From the NCBI GenBank assembly GCA_028066595.1, contig JALCBJ010000010.1, forward strand, positions 78,762 to 116,417: a DNA stretch of 37,656 nucleotides, given 5' to 3'. Positions 7,279 to 14,354 of this stretch are shown here, piece after piece. Position 1 is the stretch's first letter, and each line of letters opens with the position of its first letter. A program made the translations under genes and the position numbers. The DNA comes from Thermoanaerobaculia bacterium (GTDB taxonomy: Bacteria; Acidobacteriota; Thermoanaerobaculia; Multivoradales; J023). Below the pieces are notes generated by a model. The model saw only the letters and a program-made list of their open reading frames with translations. It was not told the origin of the DNA and made no database searches.

Positions 7279-9563
7279 AGCGAGCGCAAGAGGTGCAGCA
7301 GGGCTCTCTTCTCGGCGGCGTCGAGACGTTCTGTATCGCCGTGGCGGTTGCTCTCGTTGAACTCCTCGAGCACCGCTTCCAGGTCGTGGGCTCGGCCGTC
7401 GTGGAGGAAGTCCTCCTTGGTGTGGACGGCGAGAAGTGACGGGGTGTCCAGGAAGAGTGTGGGCTGCGCGTCGTGCTCGGGAAAGAGAGTCCGCGATCCG
7501 TGACGCGAGAGATTGGTGAAAGCCGGCAGGGTGTGGCACATGTCGCAACGCGCCCGCGCGAAGGCTTGTAGGCCTGCCCGCTCCGTTTCCAGGTCTCGCG
7601 GCTCGAAGAGCGCTGGATTCGTCTCGGAGACCAGCGCGTGGACGTAGGATTCCAGGAGCGTCGGACGGTTCTCCAGCCGCCTGCGATAGCCGCGATAGAG
7701 AGGTTCTGCCAGGTCGAAATGTAGGTCGCGGATCCGTGGAAAGCTACCGTCGCGCAGATATGGTGCTGTGCCGGCCAGACCCCTGGTGGTCAACGTGTGG
7801 AGAAGCGGTGCTTGGCCGATGTCGTGCGGCGCGAAGTCCGTACCGCCGTGCAAGTGACAACTCTGGCACGAGATGCCCGAGCGCGTCGTTTCGAAGAACG
7901 CCCTCTCTCCGGATCGCAAGTCGAGATCCTGGCGGAGGAGTGAGCCCGGAGGTGCCGCGGCCAGCTCGCCATCGGTGGGCGACACGGAGAGGTACTCGAC
8001 GAGCAGGCCCTGGGAGTCGTAGGTCGCCATGCTGCCGCCGGCCGGTGACGTGGCGAGCCAGACTCCACCCCCCAGGTCAGCCACGCCGAAGGGTGCCACG
8101 AGATCGAAGTCCCGAAAGAACATCGTCGGTGGCTGAACCAGGTCGGTGTCCAGGAGCCAGGCCTCTTCGCTGCCCGCGAACACCACCAGCAGACCATCCT
8201 CGCCGAACGGCGCCATTCCCATGGGAGAGACGCCGCGATCGACGCCGCCGGGATAGTCCTGACGCTCGGACCGTCGGCCGGTCAGGAGACGGTTGACCAC
8301 CTGCCACGTGCCGACATCGATGCGCAGGATCTGATCCTGGAGGAAATGATTGCCTCGATGCTCTACGCCGTCGGGACGATAGTCCGTGACCGCGACGTAG
8401 AGCGACGAGCGGTCTCGTGACAACGTCGAGGTGACCGCCGGACGGCCGAGGTAGAGCTCCGTTTGACGCCAACCGCCGGCGGCCGATGTATCGCGATCCA
8501 GGCGAAAGATCGCCCGATGCCGAGCGCTGGTGACGACGATCTGATCGGCTCCGGCGCGTCCGAAGTGCACCCCGTCGGGCTCCAGGCCGCCTGCGAAGTG
8601 GAGATCGAGCCCTTCGTCGAGCGGGATCCGTTCGACTACGGCGAGAGGATCCGTTGACAGCAACACGATGCCGGGTCGGTTTCCCGCCTGGGCCACGGCC
8701 AAGTGTGCGCCGTCTGCCGAAGCGGCCACAGCCACCTGGAACGGTCCGAGCTCCAGGGACTGCTCGGCTTCGGACTGCGAGGTCGGCATCACCTGCAGGA
8801 AGCGATCGTAACGATGAGAGACGGCGACCCTACCTTGCGTGAGAACGGCGCAACCGGACGGACCGTCGCCTACTCCTAGCGTCTCCATGGCGATCCGCTC
8901 GCCGGAGCGCCGAACCAGGAAGACCTCGTCGGTCTCTTCGCTCGGTACGACGGCCGTTCCTCGCTCCGGGTCGGTGCACGGCGACCTCGGATGGGGCTGC
9001 CAGCGTACGTAGCGGAGGGCGCGTCGCGAAGTGGAGCCGTCCACGACGACCTCGGCCTCGAGGCTGGAAGAGTCCGCGGAGGGGATGCCATGGCGTCTAG
9101 GGTCGTATTCGACCCGAAAGAGATCCTGCCCGAGAGCGATGCCGGCCAGCTCCGCGGTTCCGTCCGCCAGCCGTAGCGCTACTTCGCTCCCTCCCGGAGC
9201 ATGAAGGTAGACGTTTTGGGGACGGTCGCCGGCGATCACCGGCGGGAAGACGGTCGGGGTCGTCTCGAGACGGATTCGATCTTCGAGTTGCACCTCCAGG
9301 CCCCGCAGGCCTTCACGGCGCGCGACGAGATCGGCGGAACGCCAGAGGTACGCGAGGGCGGGTGCGGCCAGGAGCGAAGCCAGGGCCACGGCGATCCAGG
9401 GTCGCACCTCGATCTTCACCTTGCGACCCGAGCCCAGCGTGTAGTTCAAGATGAGCCAGGCCAGGAAGTAGGCACCAAGCCAGGTCCAGAGCTCCGGCGT
9501 CGGCCACACCGAACACAGAGCCAGGGCCAGAGTCAGGATCAGTGTCTGGGGGCTCAGCTTCAC
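7275..9563 (-). CDS. Membrane-anchored di-heme cytochrome c protein with propeller-like region (cytochrome c peroxidase-like C terminus)
   Basis: 762 residues from a GTG start. Two hydrophobic segments (about 7-45 and 58-75) anchor it to the membrane. The middle (about 220-540) has repeated strand-rich sequence of the kind seen in YVTN/beta-propeller proteins. The C-terminal third carries two haem-c sites, CQSCH (C566-H570) and CDMCH (C673-H677), with TRGLAGTAPYLRDGSF and TPSLLAVHTKEDFLHDGRA, which match the MauG/di-heme cytochrome c peroxidase group. The haem domain should lie in the periplasm. It could reduce peroxide, oxidise an unknown substrate, or relay electrons. It sits 19 bases downstream of the Rieske-ThDP gene and overlaps the haem-b gene, so the three are almost certainly co-transcribed. 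Confidence 0.87.
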   Translation of the reverse strand: MKLSPQTLILTLALALCSVWPTPELWTWLGAYFLAWLILNYTLGSGRKVKIEVRPWIAVALASLLAAPALAYLWRSADLVARREGLRGLEVQLEDRIRLETTPTVFPPVIAGDRPQNVYLHAPGGSEVALRLADGTAELAGIALGQDLFRVEYDPRRHGIPSADSSSLEAEVVVDGSTSRRALRYVRWQPHPRSPCTDPERGTAVVPSEETDEVFLVRRSGERIAMETLGVGDGPSGCAVLTQGRVAVSHRYDRFLQVMPTSQSEAEQSLELGPFQVAVAASADGAHLAVAQAGNRPGIVLLSTDPLAVVERIPLDEGLDLHFAGGLEPDGVHFGRAGADQIVVTSARHRAIFRLDRDTSAAGGWRQTELYLGRPAVTSTLSRDRSSLYVAVTDYRPDGVEHRGNHFLQDQILRIDVGTWQVVNRLLTGRRSERQDYPGGVDRGVSPMGMAPFGEDGLLVVFAGSEEAWLLDTDLVQPPTMFFRDFDLVAPFGVADLGGGVWLATSPAGGSMATYDSQGLLVEYLSVSPTDGELAAAPPGSLLRQDLDLRSGERAFFETTRSGISCQSCHLHGGTDFAPHDIGQAPLLHTLTTRGLAGTAPYLRDGSFPRIRDLHFDLAEPLYRGYRRRLENRPTLLESYVHALVSETNPALFEPRDLETERAGLQAFARARCDMCHTLPAFTNLSRHGSRTLFPEHDAQPTLFLDTPSLLAVHTKEDFLHDGRAHDLEAVLEEFNESNRHGDTERLDAAEKRALLHLLRSL

Positions 9564-9582
9564 ACCTGCGGTCTCGTGTGGG

Positions 9583-11553
9583 TCAGATCAGCTCTGCGTC
9601 CGAGACGATCTCCACCAGGGCCGGCCCGGGGTGGTCGAGGGCACGAGCCAATGCGTCGTCCAGATCGGACGCCGCGATCACGCGCTCGCCGTGGGCTCCG
9701 CAGAGCGTGGCGTACTCGGCAAAGTTCGGATTGTGCAACGAGGTCTGCCATACCTGCCAGTCGCCGGCCCGCTGCTCCTTGGAGATCTTGCCCAGCTCGG
9801 AATTGTTGAGCAGCACGTGGGTCACGTCCATCTCGTACTTGACGGCGGTCAGCAGCTCGCCCATGTACTGGCCGAAGCCGCCGTCGCCGGAGATCGACAC
9901 CACCTTGCGGCCTCGGTACGGGCCGTCCTCCTGGGTCGCAGCCCAGGCACCGAGCGCGGCTGGCAGCCCATAGCCGATGGAGCCGAGATAGCCGGACATG
10001 AGCACCGCCTGGGCGGTGCACTCGAAATAGCGGCCGAAGGAGTACGTGTTGTTGCCCACGTCCACGGCGAGGATCGCGTCGTCGGGTACCCGACGGGTGA
10101 GGGCGGCGAAGATCGAAGCCGAGTTGACCCCATGACCTCGGTCGTCGCCCAACCGGCGCTCCTTTTCCTGCCTCCAGATCTTCCATCGCTCGGCGATTTC
10201 GGGTCTCTGATCGACGGTTCCGCCGTGGTTGCGGAGTTTCTCGAGCAAGATCCCCGCGGTGACTCCGATCTCACCCCAGACCGGCACCTCGACCGCGTGG
10301 AACTTGCCGAGGGCCATGGCGTCGAAGTCGACCTGGATGATGGGCTTCTTCGGCGTGATCCCGGTGTGGTTGGAGAAGCTGGCGCCGAATACGAGTAGCA
10401 CGTCGCTCTCGTTCATGAACCAGCTCGCGATCGGCGTGCCGCTCCGACCGAGCACGCCGCAACCGAGGGGATGACGGTCCGAGACCAGTCCCTTACCCTT
10501 GAACGTGGTGAGGATCGGCGCATTCAGATGCTCAGCCAGGGCGAGGACGCCATCCATGTGAAACCGTGCGCCGTGGCCGACGATGATCACCGGCCGTCGA
10601 GACGCCTCGAGCCGGTGCACCGCCGCGTCGACGGACTCGGCCGGTGGGGTGATTTCCCGCGGCGTGAGGCGACCCGTCGGACCGCCGGCTTTGGCGCGGT
10701 CAGCGGCGGGTTGCGTCTGTACCTCGTCGGGAAAGATGAGGTGCGACACGCCGCGGTTTAGGATCGCGCTCTTGGTCGCCAGATTGACCAGCTCGGCGTG
10801 GCGGGATCCGGGCAGCACCGTCTGGCTCCATTGCGCCACCTTGCCAAAGGCGGCCACCAGATCGACCTCCTGGAACGCACCCGGGCCGAGGACCTGCGTG
10901 TCCACCTGGCCGGTGAGTGCCAGTACCGGCGAGCGGTCGACGTTGGCGTCCCACAGTCCGGTGAGCAGATTAGTCGCACCGGGTCCGGCGATGGACAGAC
11001 AGGCTGCTGGCCGGCCCGTCAGCTTGCCGTAGGCGGAGCAGGCGAATGAAGCAGCGCCTTCGTGGCGGATGCCGTAGTAGGTCAGGCCCTCATCCTCGGC
11101 CTGCCGGCGCAAGGCCTCGGCCAGACCCAGGTTGGAATGACCCACCATGCCGAAGACCTGTCGAACACCCCAGGCGACGAGGGTCTCCGCCATCACGTCC
11201 GACACCGTGCGGACGGGCGGCGCATCCTGCTCGATGCCGACATAGACGCCGTCCTCCCGAACCTCGACGGGGTAGGTGGCGACGCCATCGTCGTAGCCGC
11301 CCGGCGGCTTGCCCGTGACCGGGTCGAAGTCCCAGCCGTGCCACGGGCAGCGCAGCCAACCGTTCTCGATGGAACCTTCCCCCAACGGGCCGCCTTGGTG
11401 CGGGCATTTGTTGTCGAGGGCGGAGTAGTTTCCGTCGACGCGACTGATGCACACCGTGTGGAGTCCGCACGTCACGGGTTTGACCCGACCTTCGGGCAGC
11501 TCCTCCAGCCCGAGAGCCTTGTACCAGACGACGCCTTCCGCTGAATCCGCCAT
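9583..11553 (-). CDS. Rieske [2Fe-2S] domain fused to a thiamine diphosphate-dependent enzyme (pyruvate oxidase/acetolactate synthase-like)
   Basis: 656 residues. Residues 1-110 form a Rieske ferredoxin domain with the complete cluster motif: C50-P-H52 in CPHQGG and C69-P-W-H72 in CPWHGW. Residues about 115-656 are a full three-domain ThDP enzyme. It has the catalytic glutamate in RHEGAASFA (E165) and the AGPGATN loop. The middle domain includes a VFGASFSN stretch. The C-terminal ThDP/Mg motif is GDGGFG...LLNNSELG (about 555-585). The closest named relatives are pyruvate oxidase, acetolactate synthase and related 2-oxoacid decarboxylases; the substrate cannot be read from sequence. No signal peptide, so cytoplasmic. 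GGAGA lies five bases before the ATG. It is first in an operon with a di-heme cytochrome c and a haem-b membrane protein, which suggests electrons leave via the Rieske cluster. Confidence 0.9.
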   Translation of the reverse strand: MADSAEGVVWYKALGLEELPEGRVKPVTCGLHTVCISRVDGNYSALDNKCPHQGGPLGEGSIENGWLRCPWHGWDFDPVTGKPPGGYDDGVATYPVEVREDGVYVGIEQDAPPVRTVSDVMAETLVAWGVRQVFGMVGHSNLGLAEALRRQAEDEGLTYYGIRHEGAASFACSAYGKLTGRPAACLSIAGPGATNLLTGLWDANVDRSPVLALTGQVDTQVLGPGAFQEVDLVAAFGKVAQWSQTVLPGSRHAELVNLATKSAILNRGVSHLIFPDEVQTQPAADRAKAGGPTGRLTPREITPPAESVDAAVHRLEASRRPVIIVGHGARFHMDGVLALAEHLNAPILTTFKGKGLVSDRHPLGCGVLGRSGTPIASWFMNESDVLLVFGASFSNHTGITPKKPIIQVDFDAMALGKFHAVEVPVWGEIGVTAGILLEKLRNHGGTVDQRPEIAERWKIWRQEKERRLGDDRGHGVNSASIFAALTRRVPDDAILAVDVGNNTYSFGRYFECTAQAVLMSGYLGSIGYGLPAALGAWAATQEDGPYRGRKVVSISGDGGFGQYMGELLTAVKYEMDVTHVLLNNSELGKISKEQRAGDWQVWQTSLHNPNFAEYATLCGAHGERVIAASDLDDALARALDHPGPALVEIVSDAELI

Positions 11554-11586
11554 GAAGTCTCCGCTGCCGATGTTGCCTCGTCACGA

Positions 11587-11625
11587 GATGCGAGAAGTGA
11601 GTCGCGGGATGCGAGAAGTGATTCG
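11587..11625. repeat. Two tandem 21-bp direct repeats upstream of the Rieske-ThDP gene
   Basis: The core GATGCGAGAAGTGA-TCG occurs at 11587-11604 and again at 11608-11625, with a 21-base period (two helical turns), 34-72 bases upstream of the Rieske-ThDP start codon. Eighteen-base cores differ at one position. Same-face direct repeats at this distance from a start could be a regulator binding site. It could also be an ordinary short duplication. Confidence 0.6.
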
Positions 11626-12001
11626 GGTAGCCTACGGACGGGAGCGTGCTACGGATCCTACCTCGGTCTTCCCGAGGTCCCGTCGCGGCTACGTGCCGAG
11701 TGGAACGTGTGGGGTTCCATTCGTCGCCAACCTGTGATTGACGGAGAGAACGTGCTACTTTTCCCTGGCGAGCAGCTCGCTCGCTCCTCTCCTTTCCTCT
11801 CCAAGTTCGACTGATGACGCGAATCTCCTGGGCTCGGCCGTTGGAGATTAGTGCATTCTGAGTCAGCTGATCTCGTCAATTCGACTGAAATCGAATCGAG
11901 ATCTAGCGGGGACGAATATCTCGGACCAGCGAGACCAGATCTTTTCGCCGTGTTCTCGAGATTATCGTAAAAACTAGAGTAAATCTGTTAAGATCAAAGA
12001 G
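11626..12001. promoter_or_regulatory. Divergent intergenic region with clustered TCTCG/CGAGA inverted repeats before the HTH-TPR gene
   Basis: There is no convincing gene in this stretch between the redox operon and the regulator gene. It is more AT-rich than its surroundings near the regulator start (AAAAACTAGAGTAAATCTG). Several symmetric elements share a half-site: CGAGAT at 11897-11902 pairs with ATCTCG at 11918-11923, TCTCG-N6-CGAGA spans 11919-11934, and the palindrome TCTCGAGA lies at 11954-11961, about 40-48 bases before the regulator ATG. Such clusters often mark an operator, here perhaps for autoregulation. No clear -35/-10 pair was found. Confidence 0.45.
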
Positions 12002-13408
12002 ATGAAATCCGATACCGCTCATCACCGCATCCGCTCCGCGCTTCGCGCCGAGCTGAAGCGTCGGCATGGGCAGATCGGACAGATCGAAGCCGACCTGGTT
12101 CGCAGCGAAGGCTATTTGAGCAGGTTCTGCCGCGGGGACATGGATCTGTCCCTCAAGGGGTGTCTCGAGGTGCTCGAGGCGCTCGAGATCCAGCCCGGCT
12201 CCTTCTTCGCGGAGGCCTTCGGAACCGTCACGGCTTCCGAGGACATCCTCCGTACTCTGGAGGGGCCTGGGCCCTTCGATCGAGGCATTACGGCGTTCGA
12301 TCAGGCTGCCTTGGATCTCGAGATGACCGAGATCGAGGAGAGCAACCGTCGTCGACACAGGGTCAGCGTCGAGGAATTCGTCCAGGAGCCGGTGGAGGTC
12401 CAGCTGCGTCGCCTGCGTAATGGCCAGAAGTACCGCGACGAGCGGTTTGTTGGCCAGTACCTGGAATACCTGGAGCGTTTCCGTTTCGACGAGCCCAAGG
12501 CAGCATCTCGGTTGGTCGTCGGGTTGGCGGCCCATGTCATTCCGGAGCTGCCGTTGCCGGCTGCGGGACGCGCAGCGTGGTTGTGTCAGGGCATCGAAGT
12601 CTTCGGTTCTGGTTTGCGCTCCTTATCGGACTCGAAGTCCGCGGCCCGGTTGCTTCGACTGGGCGTCCGATTAAGCCAGCGGCACGACCTACCAGCGCAT
12701 AGATCGGCCCTACTGCGGCGCGCTACATTCGTAGCATCCGACTCCGCAGAGTATGAAAAAGGTGTCTTTTTGGTCCGAGAGGCGCAAGCGATCGCTTGGG
12801 AGTTGGGCGATCAAAAGAACCTTGCGCTTGCGACGATCACCAACGCGATACTCAACAACCTTAGGGGCCGTCTGACCCCGGCCGAACAGGGCTTCAAAAG
12901 AGGCTTGGAAGTCCTTCGCGGTTTAGATGACACTGAGATACGCCTTTGGCGAGCAACCGCTTTCTCCGGCCTGGTCAACGTCTTCATAAAGCGTGATGAC
13001 ATCCACGAGGCATTGCGATGGATGGGACGAGCGACCCACGCTTTCCAGGACGAAGGCGGACTTGCCCTAGGAAAGCTCCTATGGCAGCAAGGCATCTTAG
13101 AACGAATGGTCGGCCGGTACGAGCAGGCGGTTGAGACACTGTCTGCTTGTCGCAGACTTCTCGAACGCGGTAACCGGATCGACTACGCCCTGATTTCTAT
13201 TGAGCTGACTAGCTTGCTACTAGAGATGGGTCGCCGCGAAGAGGCCTACGAGGTTGCGAAAGGTATGGCTGCGTTGACAGGGGATCTGCGAGATAACAAG
13301 GTCGCCCAGGCCGCACTGGTCGAATTCATGAGAATCGTCCTGGCCGGGGGCCTAGGCCGAGACCAGCTTCAATCGCTCAAAGAGACCATCGAAGCGGGGC
13401 ACTCCTAG
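12002..13408 (+). CDS. HTH-TPR transcriptional regulator (Rgg/PlcR-like architecture)
   Basis: 468 residues. The N-terminal 75 or so residues look like a small XRE-type helix-turn-helix domain: QIEADLVRSEGYLSRFCRG (about 26-44), then LSLKGCLEVLEALEIQPGSFF, the usual last helices and cap of such domains. From about 190 to 460 the protein is all-helical with TPR-like repeats, for example EALRWMGRATHAFQDEGGL and RYEQAVETLSACRRLLERG. No membrane segment, kinase or ATPase motif is present. HTH plus TPR is the layout of RRNPP regulators, which bind short imported peptides; that this one does so is inference. By eye the second half uses more A/T-ending codons than its neighbours, which may mark transfer. 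It converges on a small exported peptide gene. Start context AAGATCAAAGAG is a weak ribosome binding site. Confidence 0.72.
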   Translation: MKSDTAHHRIRSALRAELKRRHGQIGQIEADLVRSEGYLSRFCRGDMDLSLKGCLEVLEALEIQPGSFFAEAFGTVTASEDILRTLEGPGPFDRGITAFDQAALDLEMTEIEESNRRRHRVSVEEFVQEPVEVQLRRLRNGQKYRDERFVGQYLEYLERFRFDEPKAASRLVVGLAAHVIPELPLPAAGRAAWLCQGIEVFGSGLRSLSDSKSAARLLRLGVRLSQRHDLPAHRSALLRRATFVASDSAEYEKGVFLVREAQAIAWELGDQKNLALATITNAILNNLRGRLTPAEQGFKRGLEVLRGLDDTEIRLWRATAFSGLVNVFIKRDDIHEALRWMGRATHAFQDEGGLALGKLLWQQGILERMVGRYEQAVETLSACRRLLERGNRIDYALISIELTSLLLEMGRREEAYEVAKGMAALTGDLRDNKVAQAALVEFMRIVLAGGLGRDQLQSLKETIEAGHS

Positions 13409-13457
13409 CAGAGTGCCCCTGCTCCTAAACGTTGAGGCGTCCTCCGAAAGGAGCGCC
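13396..13457. terminator. Two stem-loops between the convergent regulator and peptide genes
   Basis: A perfect nine-base-pair hairpin, GGGGCACTC-N6-GAGTGCCCC (13396-13419), straddles the stop codon of the regulator gene. A second hairpin, GGCG-TC-CTCC-GAAA-GGAG-CGCC, occupies 13436-13457. Neither has a T tract, so they may act as RNA-stabilising or Rho-related ends instead of classic intrinsic terminators. Their position suits termination from both directions. Confidence 0.5.
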
Positions 13458-13487
13458 CCTGTCTGAGAGTTGGTAGAGGGCTCAGCG

Positions 13488-13751
13488 TCAGCAGCCGGGG
13501 CCGTTGGGTTCGATGCCTGGACCGAGTTCACCACCACCAGGTGAGCAATTCGTCGCCATCGTCGGCGTCGGCTTCTTCTGCCGTGCCGGAGCCTCCGACG
13601 CTTCCTCGTCGCCGCCGACCCAGCTCTTGACGATTTCGACGAGGTTGGAAATCCAGGAGCCGGACGACCCGTCTGCGGCGAAAGCGGCGGGGGCGAGGGT
13701 GAGGCAGGCAACCAGGAGGATGGCGGTGGGTGTATTGAGTTTGCGGATCAT
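13488..13751 (-). CDS. Small exported peptide precursor, 87 residues, Gly/Pro-rich Cys-terminated tail
   Basis: The ATG at 13751 has an AGGAG ribosome binding site seven bases upstream. Residues 1-25 are a textbook signal peptide ending AFA before ADGSS. The mature 62 residues comprise a short amphipathic stretch (SWISNLVEIVKSWVGG), an acidic/basic hinge (DEEASEAPARQKKP) and a tail GGGELGPGIEPNGPGC. Only two cysteines follow the signal peptide (C69 and C87); they could form a disulfide. I do not recognise a named family; similar tails with a G-x-IxPNG motif next to HTH-TPR genes are, as far as I recall, found in other Acidobacteriota, which cannot be checked here. It is convergent with the HTH-TPR gene, 79 bases apart. 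A signalling or bacteriocin-like role is speculation; the exported-peptide reading is well supported. Confidence 0.75.
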   Translation of the reverse strand: MIRKLNTPTAILLVACLTLAPAAFAADGSSGSWISNLVEIVKSWVGGDEEASEAPARQKKPTPTMATNCSPGGGELGPGIEPNGPGC

Positions 13752-14093
13752 CTCCGTGCTCCTTTCGTGGAGTGGCCGCCACGACCCCCATGGCCGAGGA
13801 GACCGTTCCATCCGTTCGTGCTTTTCGACAGGATATCCGCCCATCCTGGTGACGGACGCAGTCTCTCTGTCGATCGGTTCTTGTAGTGACCCTACTCGAC
13901 TCGAGAACTAAGCTGCAGCGGTCTCGGACCCGCAACCACGGTGTGTCGGGTCGGTGGCTCACTCGATGGGACGTGACCGGTACGGCGATTTCCTTTCGCT
14001 GAGGTCTCCCGATCGTCCATCCGGCGTCGGTGAAGAAATTGCTATCTTCGGTCGTACTCCAGGGCAAACCAGGACTGACCGAGAGGAATCCAC
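13752..14093. promoter_or_regulatory. Divergent intergenic region upstream of the exported peptide gene
   Basis: 342 bases without a convincing gene. On the minus strand at 13908-13900 it carries GTTCTCGAG, the same nine bases found at 11952-11960 in front of the HTH-TPR gene and in the same orientation relative to the gene it precedes (about 150 bases from the peptide ATG). The right end holds GAGAGGA, the ribosome binding site of the GTG start at 14094. No tRNA or other RNA gene seen. Confidence 0.35.
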
Positions 14094-14354
14094 GTGGACG
14101 AATCCGCCCAAGCTTCGCCAGAACCCAAGGCGCCGTCTGAGCCCGAGCCCGAGCCCATCGCGATGGAATCCGTACCTGCGCCCGTTCGGGACGAGAAGTC
14201 CATCCGCGATCTGCAGGTACCCACATGGGAGCTGGAGCTACTGATCTCCGGTGCCGTCGTGTTCAGTCCCAGGCCATCCTTCACTTTCCGGAGACGCTGT
14301 TTCTCCTGGTGTTCCTGGGCGTCGTCTATCTGCAAACAGCCGCCTATGTGCTGA
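14094..14354 (+). pseudogene. N-terminal fragment of a membrane protein, out of frame with the remainder
   Basis: A GTG start with GAGAGGA six to seven bases upstream opens a reading frame encoding an acidic/proline-rich leader and then RDLQVPTWELELLISGAVVF. From memory of related proteobacterial proteins, that is the conserved start of this membrane protein family. After about position 14266 the frame loses similarity and stops at 14354. The family sequence resumes in the frame two bases on (QAILHFPETLFLL), and about 20 residues usually present between the two parts seem missing. This implies a small deletion with frameshift, a sequencing error, or real splitting of the gene. Confidence 0.6.

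Noticed and set aside
7279..7548. N-terminal extension of the haem-b membrane protein
   Set aside because: It lies wholly inside the cytochrome gene in another frame, and a GTG start overlapping the cytochrome stop explains the gene better.
11658..11879. 73-codon minus-strand frame in the regulator intergenic region
   Set aside because: No ribosome binding site, biased Ser/Arg composition and no motif.
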